A stretch of DNA of 5,664 nt from Sphingomonas sp. UBA1000 (GTDB lineage: Bacteria; Pseudomonadota; Alphaproteobacteria; Sphingomonadales; Sphingomonadaceae), in the NCBI GenBank assembly GCA_002291855.1, contig DBAW01000051.1:1-5664 (forward strand), written 5' to 3'. Position 1 is the stretch's first letter, and the number at the start of each line of letters is the position of its first letter. Positions 1 to 5,301 of the stretch are shown in pieces. The notes beneath the pieces are model-generated. The model was not told the DNA's origin and did not search any database. It saw only the letters and a program-made list of their open reading frames with translations. A program made the translations under genes and the position numbers.

Positions 1-15
1 GGCCGGTGCCGCTCC

Positions 16-31
16 CGCGCCGAGAGGCGCG
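16..31 (-). terminator. Weak stem-loop just past the transporter gene
   Basis: Six base pairs (CGCGCC / GGCGCG) close a GAGA tetraloop, beginning about 10 nt beyond the transporter stop codon. The position suits a transcription terminator for the minus-strand gene. However, there is no T-tract on the far side in that direction, so intrinsic termination is doubtful. In DNA this G+C-rich, such a short stem may be chance. Confidence 0.2.
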
Positions 32-41
32 CAGAAAATAT

Positions 42-1286
42 CTAGCCGACCGCGCGCGGCAGGCGGCGGAGCAGCGCCAGCGCGAGCACCGCAAAGCCCG
101 TCGCGACCAGAAATGCCGCGCCTGACTGCCACAGCGGCGCGCCCGGCCGCGTCGTCTCCGCCATCACCCCGGTCAAGGCGAGCGGTGCGACGATCGAACC
201 GAGACCAAGCGCCATGCTGGCAATGCCCTGCACCTTGCCCTGGGTGGCCGGGGTCGCGCGGCGCGACAGCATCGCCATCAGGCTGGGCTGGACCAGCGAC
301 TGGCCGGCGATGAACGCCAGCGCGGCGAAGGCCATCCAGCTTCGGGTGATGAACGCATAGGCGACAAAGCCGCCAATCGCCGCGATGAGGCCCAGCGTCG
401 CCGCATCGCGCTCACCCAGCCGGTGCACGGCGCGGCCGGTAAGCAGGGTCTGGCTGGCGGCGATGACGATGCCGACCGCCGCGAGGCTCAGCCCGATCAT
501 CGCGTTCGACCAGCCGAACCGCGCAATGCCGTAAAAGCTCCAGGTCAGCGGATAGACGAGGCTGGCGATCTGCCACAGCGTCAGGACCAGCGCTGCATGG
601 ATCATGCCCGGTGCCGCGCGCGCCGCCGCCAGCGCGCCGAGCGGATTGGCCCGCCGCCAGTCGAACCGCCGCCGGTTGGCGCGGGCGAGCGTTTCGGGAA
701 ACACGGTCAGCCCATAGAGCATGTTGAGTGCAGCCAGCGCCGAGGCGGCATAAAAGGGCGCGCGGTCACTGAGCTGGCCGAGCAGTCCGCCGATCACCGG
801 CCCGGCGATGAAGCCGACGCCGAACGCCGCGCTCACCAGTCCGAACCGCCGCGCCCGCGCCTCGGGCGCGGTCAAATCGGCAATCGCGGCCTGCGCGGGG
901 GCATAGGAGCCGCCAAGCGCGCCCGACAGCAGCCGGCCGATCACGATCAGCATCAGGCTGTCGGCGAGCGCCAGCAGCAGATAATCCGCCGCCAGCCCGG
1001 CCAGCGCCACGATCAGCACCGGCCGCCGCCCGAACCGGTCCGACAGATTGCCGAGCACCGGCGCAGCAAAGAAGGTGGCGACGGCAATCGCCAGCCCCAG
1101 CCACGCCGCAATCCGGATCGCCCCCGGCAGATCGACGCCGCCCACCCCCATCAACAGCCGCGGCAGCACCGGGATGATCAGCCCGAACCCGATGGCATCG
1201 ATGAAGATCGTGACCAGCACGAACCGCACCGCATGGCCATCAGCGGCAAGACCGGTGGGCGCAGGAGTGGGGGCGGTGCTGGACAT
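42..1286 (-). CDS. TetA/TCR-type major facilitator drug efflux transporter
   Basis: A 414-residue, very hydrophobic protein with about 12 membrane helices split into two six-helix halves by a basic loop near residues 201-216. Helix 1 carries the acidic TetA-style segment FIDAIGFGLIIPVLP (28-42). MFS motif A is intact at 79-90 (GNLSDRFGRRPV). A motif C-like Gly/Pro-rich stretch lies at 158-170 (GFIAGPVIGGLLG). FPETL (196-200) ends the first half, and a degenerate motif A (GRAVHRLGERD, 284-294) opens the second. The segment QGKVQGIASMALGLGSIVAPL (349-369) matches the TetA family pattern. By family, it is a proton-coupled inner-membrane exporter of drugs or other small molecules. The substrate cannot be read from sequence, and no tetR-like regulator is in the window, so a tetracycline role should not be assumed. 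The ATG at 1286 has an AGGGG ribosome-binding sequence close upstream. The gene lies downstream of tRNA-Gly on the same strand. Confidence 0.9.
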   Translation of the reverse strand: MSSTAPTPAPTGLAADGHAVRFVLVTIFIDAIGFGLIIPVLPRLLMGVGGVDLPGAIRIAAWLGLAIAVATFFAAPVLGNLSDRFGRRPVLIVALAGLAADYLLLALADSLMLIVIGRLLSGALGGSYAPAQAAIADLTAPEARARRFGLVSAAFGVGFIAGPVIGGLLGQLSDRAPFYAASALAALNMLYGLTVFPETLARANRRRFDWRRANPLGALAAARAAPGMIHAALVLTLWQIASLVYPLTWSFYGIARFGWSNAMIGLSLAAVGIVIAASQTLLTGRAVHRLGERDAATLGLIAAIGGFVAYAFITRSWMAFAALAFIAGQSLVQPSLMAMLSRRATPATQGKVQGIASMALGLGSIVAPLALTGVMAETTRPGAPLWQSGAAFLVATGFAVLALALLRRLPRAVG

Positions 1287-1319
1287 GCCCCTGCCTAGCC
1301 CGGCGGGGACGGCGGGGCA
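1286..1319 (-). promoter_or_regulatory. Hairpin covering the transporter ribosome-binding site and start codon
   Basis: Read on the minus strand, UGCCCC (1319-1314) is perfectly complementary to GGGGCA (1291-1286). The second arm contains the AGGGG Shine-Dalgarno core and the A of the start codon. A GCC/GGC helix (1313-1311 with 1295-1293) stacks on it across a single bulged base. Folded this way the start site would be closed, implying low basal translation or control by unfolding. The pairing is seen; the regulatory role is inference, and G+C-rich DNA forms such helices easily. Confidence 0.3.
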
Positions 1320-1348
1320 AAGGGGGCGGCAGAACGGGCTTTGAAAGC

Positions 1349-1422
1349 TGGAGCGGGTAGCGGGAATCGAACCCGCGCGTTCAGCTTGGGAAGCTGACAG
1401 GCTACCATTACATCATACCCGC
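1349..1422 (-). tRNA. tRNA-Gly, anticodon CCC
   Basis: A complete 74-nt cloverleaf including the encoded CCA (1351-1349). The acceptor stem is GCGGGTA with TACCCGC (7 bp) and the discriminator base is T. The anticodon arm is TCAGC-TTCCCAA-GCTGA, with anticodon CCC at 1390-1388, reading the glycine codon GGG. The T arm is GCGGG-TTCGATT-CCCGC. The D arm contains the usual AATGGTA loop, but its stem (ATGT / GCCT) has one mismatch and a wobble pair. The anticodon and T arms and the acceptor are perfect, so the molecule should be functional. It lies 62 nt upstream of the transporter gene on the same strand, so readthrough into that gene is possible. Confidence 0.96.
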
Positions 1423-1690
1423 TCGGTGGGCGTCGCGGGGGTGACCCCGGCTGATGCGGCGGCCCAGATAGCGGGCGCTGGCCGGCGCGGCAAGGGGGCA
1501 ATGGCGGGCGGTGACAGTCGCGGGGCCGGGCCGGTTCTGGCGCTGGCCTGTCCCGCCAATCCGCCGGCGCGACTCGCGGGTGCCGCTGCGGTCGCCGCGA
1601 CTCGGCGACGGGGGCGGGCAGGGGCGCTGATGCCGTCCGAACCGGCCCCGGCGCACGATTCTGAGCCGCGATCATGCTGCGGCGCAATAT
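1423..1690. other. G+C-rich intergenic stretch without a supported gene
   Basis: Open frames exist on both strands here, but they are long only because stop codons are rare in this composition. Their translations are Arg/Pro/Ala/Gly-rich without domain-like character, and some run across the tRNA or the A+T-rich promoter island. Apart from the possible tRNA promoter I see nothing definable. Confidence 0.6.
1465..1493 (-). promoter_or_regulatory. Possible promoter of tRNA-Gly
   Basis: On the minus strand, TTGCCG (1493-1488) and TATCTG (1470-1465) are separated by 17 nt, about 43 nt upstream of the tRNA 5' end. The -35 box matches the vegetative consensus at 4 of 6 positions, the -10 box at only 3 of 6. 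Position and spacing are right for a tRNA promoter, but the match is modest. Confidence 0.3.
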
Positions 1691-1720
1691 TTGTCTACCG
1701 AAACGGTATTGAAATAAAAT
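1691..1720 (+). promoter_or_regulatory. Probable sigma-70-type promoter of the micropeptide unit
   Basis: TTGTCT (1691-1696) and TAAAAT (1715-1720) are spaced by 18 nt. The -35 box matches consensus at 4 of 6 positions and the -10 box at 5 of 6. They lie in the only conspicuously A+T-rich island of the window (about 1683-1737). Transcription would begin near 1727, giving a leader of about 190 nt before the ATG at 1916. A second, weaker arrangement is TTGAAA (1709-1714) with TATGTG (1732-1737). Confidence 0.5.
1696..1708. promoter_or_regulatory. Operator-like dyad inside the promoter spacer
   Basis: TACCG-AAA-CGGTA is a perfect inverted repeat of two 5-bp arms around a 3-bp centre. It sits between the putative -35 and -10 boxes, where a bound dimeric repressor would block RNA polymerase. 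Symmetry and placement are seen; that a protein binds here is inference. The spacing would suit a small helix-turn-helix dimer such as a TetR-type regulator, but none is encoded in the window. Confidence 0.4.
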
Positions 1721-1747
1721 TGCAACATCGCTATGTGCTCACCCATG

Positions 1748-1893
1748 CCGGCACTGCCGGTCGACGTTGCGGAGCGCCCACCCCCTTACGCCCGCAGCGT
1801 CTCTCCGGGCCGCGCGATTGCGCGGACGGAATATCGCCCGAGCGTGGCCGCCGCCCTCTCTCTCCCCCTTGGCGGTGGCGGACGCGCTCGGGC
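1748..1893 (+). ncRNA. Structured leader RNA with four consecutive stem-loops
   Basis: Four hairpins follow one another between the putative transcription start and the micropeptide ribosome-binding site. (1) CCGGC-ACT-GCCGG, 1748-1760. (2) A 10-bp stem with one G-U pair, 1763-1772 with 1792-1801, and a 19-nt loop. (3) CCGCGC-GATT-GCGCGG, 1810-1825. (4) A 20-position stem, 1836-1855 with 1874-1893, with one G-A mismatch and two G-U pairs, closing an 18-nt pyrimidine-rich loop. The loops of hairpins 2 and 4 both contain CCCCCUU (1781-1787 and 1864-1870). Hairpin 4 ends eight bases before the AAAGGAG ribosome-binding sequence, and UCUCC in its loop (1861-1865) can pair with GGAGA at 1904-1908. 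It resembles no riboswitch that I recognise. It may be a translational control leader, or a small RNA with anti-Shine-Dalgarno loops. Folding was done by eye. Confidence 0.45.
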
Positions 1894-1900
1894 CAAAAAC

Positions 1901-1907
1901 AAAGGAG
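1901..1907 (+). promoter_or_regulatory. Strong ribosome-binding site of the micropeptide
   Basis: AAAGGAG lies 8 nt before the ATG at 1916 and is the best Shine-Dalgarno sequence in the window. It fixes the first of two nearby ATG codons (1916 rather than 1922) as the start. It follows directly on the large leader hairpin. Confidence 0.7.
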
Positions 1908-1915
1908 ACTGAGAC

Positions 1916-2017
1916 ATGAAGATGATTGCTGCGATTGCCGCCCTGCTGCTGGGCTTTGGCCTCACCGGTGCCGCCACTTCGGCCTTTGTGCCGCTGAACG
2001 TCGCCACCGGCTTCTGA
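1916..2017 (+). CDS. 33-residue putative exported micropeptide
   Basis: The product, MKMIAAIAALLLGFG... , starts with a lysine and continues as an uninterrupted hydrophobic core (residues 4-16). A small-residue region GAATSA (18-23) follows and resembles a signal peptidase I site. Cleavage after Ala23 would release the decapeptide FVPLNVATGF; cleavage after Ala20 would leave 13 residues. Uncut, it would be a single-span membrane peptide. Support for its being real is the strong Shine-Dalgarno sequence at ideal spacing, its own promoter candidate, a terminator-like hairpin 30 nt after the stop, and the lack of any better gene here. I do not recognise a named family and assign no function. Alternatives are a translated leader ORF whose translation matters more than its product, or a chance ORF within a small RNA. 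Confidence 0.6.
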   Translation: MKMIAAIAALLLGFGLTGAATSAFVPLNVATGF

Positions 2018-2046
2018 TCCCGGCCGCATCTGCGGTCTGACAAGCG

Positions 2047-2077
2047 GCGGAGCCGGGCCGGTCGTGCCCGGCTCCGC
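2047..2077 (+). terminator. Terminator-like hairpin after the micropeptide
   Basis: A perfect 12-bp G+C-rich stem (2047-2058 with 2066-2077) closes a 7-nt loop, starting 30 nt after the micropeptide stop codon. Only a weak T-run (CATTT, 2083-2087) follows, so termination may be inefficient or Rho-assisted. It separates the micropeptide unit from panB. Confidence 0.55.
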
Positions 2078-2130
2078 GCTGTCATTTGCGGGGGCCCAAG
2101 CGGCCCCGCTCCCCAGCCCCGCCGACCGCC

Positions 2131-2151
2131 GCGTCAATGTCCGGTTGACGC
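2131..2151. promoter_or_regulatory. Perfect 7-bp dyad upstream of panB
   Basis: GCGTCAA (2131-2137) and TTGACGC (2145-2151) are exact reverse complements around a 7-nt centre, ending 46 nt before the chosen panB start. Ten-base-pair half-site periods like this suit a dimeric helix-turn-helix regulator. The right arm also contains TTGACG, a good -35 hexamer, though no convincing -10 box lies 16-18 nt downstream. Operator is inference; an RNA hairpin is the alternative. Confidence 0.4.
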
Positions 2152-2197
2152 CAATCGCCGATGGACGGCCGCCGCCTTGCCCGCCTAAATGCGCGGC

Positions 2198-3055
2198 ATG
2201 TCGACCACCTACACCCTTGATACCGCGACCAGCCGCGCCAACCCGACCCCGCAGCCGATGAAGCGGCTGACCGCGCCCGCGATCCGTGCGCGGAAAGGGG
2301 GCGAGCCGCTGGTGATGCTCACCGCCTATACGGTGCGGATGGCGCAGTTGCTCGATCCGCATTGCGACATGCTGCTGGTCGGCGACAGCCTGGGGCAGGT
2401 GGTCTATGGCCTGCCATCGACGCTGCCGGTCAGCCTTGACATGATGTGCGCGCACGGGGCCGCGGTGGTGCGCGGCAGCTATCACGCGATGGTTGTCGTC
2501 GACATGCCGTTCGGCAGCTATGAAACCTCGTCCGAACAGGCCTTTGCCAGCGCCGCGCGCATCCTGAAGGAAAGCGGGGCCGCCGCCGTCAAGCTGGAGG
2601 GCGGGGAGGCGATGGCGGAGACGGTCGCCTTTCTCGTCCGGCGCGGCATTCCGGTGATGGGCCATGTCGGGCTGACGCCGCAGGCGGTGAACATGCTCGG
2701 CGGCCACCGTGTGCAGGGGCGCGACGAAGCGACCGCGCAGCGCGTCGTCGCCGATGCCCGCGCCATTGCCGATGCCGGGGCCTTTGCCGTGGTGGTGGAG
2801 GGCGTGGTCGAGCCGATCGGCGTTGCCGTGACGGAGGCGATTGCCTGCCCCACGATCGGGATCGGCGCATCCGCCGCCTGTGACGGGCAGGTGCTGGTGG
2901 CCGAAGACATGCTCGGCCTGTTCGAACGCACGCCGCGCTTCGTGCGCCGCTATGCCGACATGGCTGCCCTGATCGACGGCGCGGCTGCCGCCTATGCCGG
3001 CGATGTGCGCGCGCGCCGCTTTCCGGGCGATGCGGAGATCTACGCGCCCAAATAA
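2198..3055 (+). CDS. panB: 3-methyl-2-oxobutanoate hydroxymethyltransferase (ketopantoate hydroxymethyltransferase)
   Basis: Transfers a hydroxymethyl group from 5,10-methylene-tetrahydrofolate to 2-oxoisovalerate, giving ketopantoate, the first committed step of pantothenate and CoA synthesis in the cytoplasm. The 285 residues form a full-length PanB TIM barrel. Visible landmarks are MLLVGDSLGQVVYG (58-71, metal ligand D63), VVVDMPFGSYE (99-109, metal ligand D102), VKLEGG (131-136, K132 and E134), GHVGLTPQAVN (155-165), catalytic E201 in VVVEGVVEP, and PTIGIGASAACDGQVLV (218-234). The N-terminal tail is about 20 residues longer than in E. coli PanB. No clear Shine-Dalgarno sequence precedes any candidate start. 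I chose ATG 2198 because MSTTYTLDTAT is how I recall sphingomonad PanB beginning; ATG 2189 (288 residues) and ATG 2258 are alternatives. No panC is in the window. Confidence 0.95.
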   Translation: MSTTYTLDTATSRANPTPQPMKRLTAPAIRARKGGEPLVMLTAYTVRMAQLLDPHCDMLLVGDSLGQVVYGLPSTLPVSLDMMCAHGAAVVRGSYHAMVVVDMPFGSYETSSEQAFASAARILKESGAAAVKLEGGEAMAETVAFLVRRGIPVMGHVGLTPQAVNMLGGHRVQGRDEATAQRVVADARAIADAGAFAVVVEGVVEPIGVAVTEAIACPTIGIGASAACDGQVLVAEDMLGLFERTPRFVRRYADMAALIDGAAAAYAGDVRARRFPGDAEIYAPK

Positions 3056-3140
3056 GGGGCATGTCCCGACCGCTTATCCCGCCAGCCTCTTTCCCCGCAC
3101 GGCCCGCGCGGCTAAGACGGCGGCTGATTTCCCAACCGAC

Positions 3141-3154
3141 GGAGAACTGGCTTG
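3141..3154 (+). promoter_or_regulatory. Ribosome-binding site that selects a TTG start
   Basis: GGAGAA (3141-3146) lies 7 nt (counted from GGAG) before a TTG codon at 3152. It is one of the clearest Shine-Dalgarno sequences in the window, and it supports the uncommon TTG initiator for the YfgM-like gene. Confidence 0.6.
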
Positions 3155-3832
3155 GCCCTTCCGCCGCAGAATAGCGACGCATTCATCCGCGAAGTCGACG
3201 AAGAGCTGCGCCGCGATCAGATCTTCGGATTCTGGGCGCGCTATGGGCGCACGGTGCTGGTCGTCATCCTGGCCGGGCTGGCCGTGTTCGCCGGCTATCT
3301 CTACTGGCGTCATTATCAGGACCAGCAGGCCGGGCTGACCGGCGAAAAGCTGCAAGCCGCCGTCGACAAGCTGTCGGCCAACCGGTTCAGCGATGCCAAG
3401 CCCGCGCTTGAGGAGCTGAGCGGGTCCGACCGTGCCGGCTACCGCGCTGCCGCGCGGCTGGCGCTGGGCGGGGTCGCCGCCCAGGCCGATGATGCGCGCA
3501 CCGCCGCCGCACGCTTTGCCGAAGTGGCCGGCGACACCGGCCTGCCGCAGCCGCTGCGCGATCTGGCGCTCATCCGCCAGACGGCGGTCGAGTTCGATCA
3601 GCTGCCGCCGCAGACGGTGATCACCCGGCTCCAGCCGCTGGCGACCAAGGGCAATGCCTGGTTCGGCAGCGCGGGCGAAATGGTCGCCGCCGCGCATCTG
3701 AAGGCCGGCCGGCCCCAGGCCGCCGGGCCGATCTTTGCCGCCATCGCCGCCGACCCGTCGGTGCCCGAGACGATCCGCACCCGCGCCGTCCAGATCGCCG
3801 CCCTGCTGGGCGTCGACAATCAGGGGCGCTGA
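3152..3832 (+). CDS. YfgM-like membrane-anchored tetratricopeptide-repeat protein
   Basis: A 226-residue protein. A short cytoplasmic N-terminus rich in charge (FIREVDEELRRDQ, 11-23) is followed by one membrane helix (about 33-52) and a helical, Ala-rich domain (about 60-220) with repeats resembling TPR units, e.g. residues 79-116. This layout is that of the YfgM family (Pfam TPR_21-type). In E. coli YfgM is an inner-membrane protein with a periplasmic TPR domain that associates with SecYEG, PpiD and periplasmic chaperones. The start is TTG at 3152, preceded at 7-nt spacing by GGAG (3141-3144); this gives the conserved-looking N-terminus, whereas later starts would cut into it. It lies 96 nt after panB and 72 nt before bamB, and the adjacency to bamB is the ancestral arrangement. 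Overall assignment is solid; exact function in this organism is by analogy. Confidence 0.85.
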   Translation: MALPPQNSDAFIREVDEELRRDQIFGFWARYGRTVLVVILAGLAVFAGYLYWRHYQDQQAGLTGEKLQAAVDKLSANRFSDAKPALEELSGSDRAGYRAAARLALGGVAAQADDARTAAARFAEVAGDTGLPQPLRDLALIRQTAVEFDQLPPQTVITRLQPLATKGNAWFGSAGEMVAAAHLKAGRPQAAGPIFAAIAADPSVPETIRTRAVQIAALLGVDNQGR

Positions 3833-3904
3833 GGCGATCCGCGCCCGCGCGCCGTTGTTGATCCTGCCGCCTTTCCGTTTTCGTTCCAGCCGAGTGCTTC
3901 CGCA

Positions 3905-5275
3905 ATGATCCGCCCTTATTCCCGACCCCTGATCCTTGCCCTTGCCATCGCGCTGGCCGGCTGCGGCACGTTCAAACAGGCCAAGCCCAAGACGCCGGTG
4001 ATCGGCAACCGGGTGCCGATCCTGGTTTCGGAAACCAATGCCGATGTCGATCCGGGGCTGGCGTCGGTCGACGTGCTGCTGCCCGTACAGATCGTCAATG
4101 ACAGCTGGACGCAGGCCGGCGGCAATGCCGCCAAGTCGATGGGGCATCTCGGGCTGGGCGCGACGCCGAAGCGCGTCTGGGATGCGCGCGTCAATGCGGG
4201 CTATAGAAAGCGTTCGCGGCTGGCGGCGGCCCCGGTGGTGGCCGGTGGACGGCTGTTCATCGTCGATGCGTTGGCGCGGCTGCACGCCTTCAACGCCGAC
4301 ACCGGCGCCAAGCTGTGGACGGTGTTCGTCGGCGATGAAAAGGATTCAAAGGGCGGCATCGGCTTCTGGAGCGGCGAGGCGACCGGGGTCAGCGGCGCGC
4401 TGTTCGGCGGCGGGGTGAGCGCCGAGGGCGACCGCGTCTATGCCACCAACGGGCTGGGCGATGTCGCCGCGTTCAACGCGGCCGATGGCAGCATGATCTG
4501 GAAAAAGCGCCCGGGCGGCCCGCTGCGCGGTGCGCCGACGCTGTTTGCCGGCAATCTGTTCGTCGTCAGCCAGGACAATCAGCTGTTCGCGCTGCGCCAG
4601 AGCGACGGCAATGTCGAATGGACCGACAGCGCGACGCTGGAAGTGTCGGGCGTGTTCGGCGTCGCCGCGCCGGCGGCCGGGCAGGGCACGGTGGTCGCCG
4701 GTTTCTCGTCGGGCGAGCTCGACGCCTTCCGCTATGAAAATGGGCGGCCGCTGTGGCAGGATGCGCTGTCGCGGACCAGCATCTCGACCTCGGTCGCCAC
4801 CTTGTCCGACATTGATGCGCCGCCGGTCGTCGATCAGGGGCGGGTGATCGCCATCGGGGCCGGCGGGCGCATGGTCTCGCTCGATCTGTTCACCGGCCAG
4901 CGGCTGTGGGAAATCAACGCCGCCGGTATTTCGATGCCCTGGGTGGCGGGCGAATGGGCGTTCGTCGTGACCGAGGATGCCCGGCTGCTTGCGGTCGCGC
5001 GGTCCAATGGCCGGGTGCGCTGGGCAACCCAGCTGCGCCGCTATCGCAATGAAAAGAAAAAGACCGGGGCCATTGGCTGGAAGGGCCCGATGCTCGCCGG
5101 CGGGCGGCTGGTGCTGATCAACAGCCGGGGCGAGATCGTGTCGGTCGATCCCGCGAACGGCCAGATCCAGTCGGTGATCGAAAAGGCCGGCAAAGGCTTT
5201 TCGCTGGCCCCGGTCATCGCCAACAACATGCTGTTTCTGGTCGACGATCAGGGCCGCCTGACCGCCTGGCGCTGA
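3905..5275 (+). CDS. bamB: Outer-membrane assembly lipoprotein BamB (PQQ-like beta-propeller)
   Basis: BamB is a lipoprotein of the BAM complex, which inserts beta-barrel proteins into the outer membrane, and acts on the periplasmic side with BamA. The product begins with a lipoprotein signal, hydrophobic residues 9-19 and lipobox LAGC with lipidated Cys20. The +2 residue is Gly, compatible with outer-membrane sorting. From about residue 85 it is an eight-bladed propeller: PQQ-like blade signatures (Gly-x-x-x-Trp endings) recur with Trp at 138, 199, 239, 284, 335 and 373, plus a degenerate blade (394-423) and a closing strand at 435-456. At 456 residues it is longer than E. coli BamB (392), through a longer N-terminal linker and a lysine-rich loop (RNEKKKTG, 381-388). 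ATG 3905 gives an intact signal peptide, although its Shine-Dalgarno sequence is weak. It probably shares a transcript with the preceding YfgM-like gene. Confidence 0.93.
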   Translation: MIRPYSRPLILALAIALAGCGTFKQAKPKTPVIGNRVPILVSETNADVDPGLASVDVLLPVQIVNDSWTQAGGNAAKSMGHLGLGATPKRVWDARVNAGYRKRSRLAAAPVVAGGRLFIVDALARLHAFNADTGAKLWTVFVGDEKDSKGGIGFWSGEATGVSGALFGGGVSAEGDRVYATNGLGDVAAFNAADGSMIWKKRPGGPLRGAPTLFAGNLFVVSQDNQLFALRQSDGNVEWTDSATLEVSGVFGVAAPAAGQGTVVAGFSSGELDAFRYENGRPLWQDALSRTSISTSVATLSDIDAPPVVDQGRVIAIGAGGRMVSLDLFTGQRLWEINAAGISMPWVAGEWAFVVTEDARLLAVARSNGRVRWATQLRRYRNEKKKTGAIGWKGPMLAGGRLVLINSRGEIVSVDPANGQIQSVIEKAGKGFSLAPVIANNMLFLVDDQGRLTAWR

Positions 5276-5301
5276 GTCGCAGGCGCGGAGGACCGGGAGG
5301 G

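Noticed and set aside
423..1298. Long plus-strand open frame opposite the transporter gene
   Set aside because: Its translation is Arg/Gln/Pro/His-rich with no domain character, and it is antisense to a well-supported MFS gene; this is a codon-bias shadow.
1349..1422. tRNA-Gly as an attachment site for an integrated element
   Set aside because: No integrase, no direct repeat of the tRNA 3' end elsewhere in the window, and the flanking genes look like ordinary core or near-core genes.
1426..2040. Plus-strand open frame of about 204 codons across the intergenic region
   Set aside because: It has a GTG start with no convincing ribosome-binding site, runs through the A+T-rich promoter island and the leader hairpins, and overlaps the better-supported micropeptide. 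The amino-acid composition is that of random high-G+C DNA.
2145..2173. TTGACG as a -35 box for panB
   Set aside because: No -10-like hexamer lies 16-18 nt downstream (the sequence there is GCC repeats). The hexamer is better explained as one arm of the GCGTCAA / TTGACGC dyad.
1739..2707. Minus-strand open frame overlapping the micropeptide unit and the 5' half of panB
   Set aside because: It is antisense to panB, Arg/His/Gly-rich and without recognisable motifs; a shadow frame.
3074..4285. Minus-strand open frame of about 400 codons opposite the YfgM-like and bamB genes
   Set aside because: Composition is typical of antisense frames in G+C-rich genes, and the opposite strand carries two recognised protein families.
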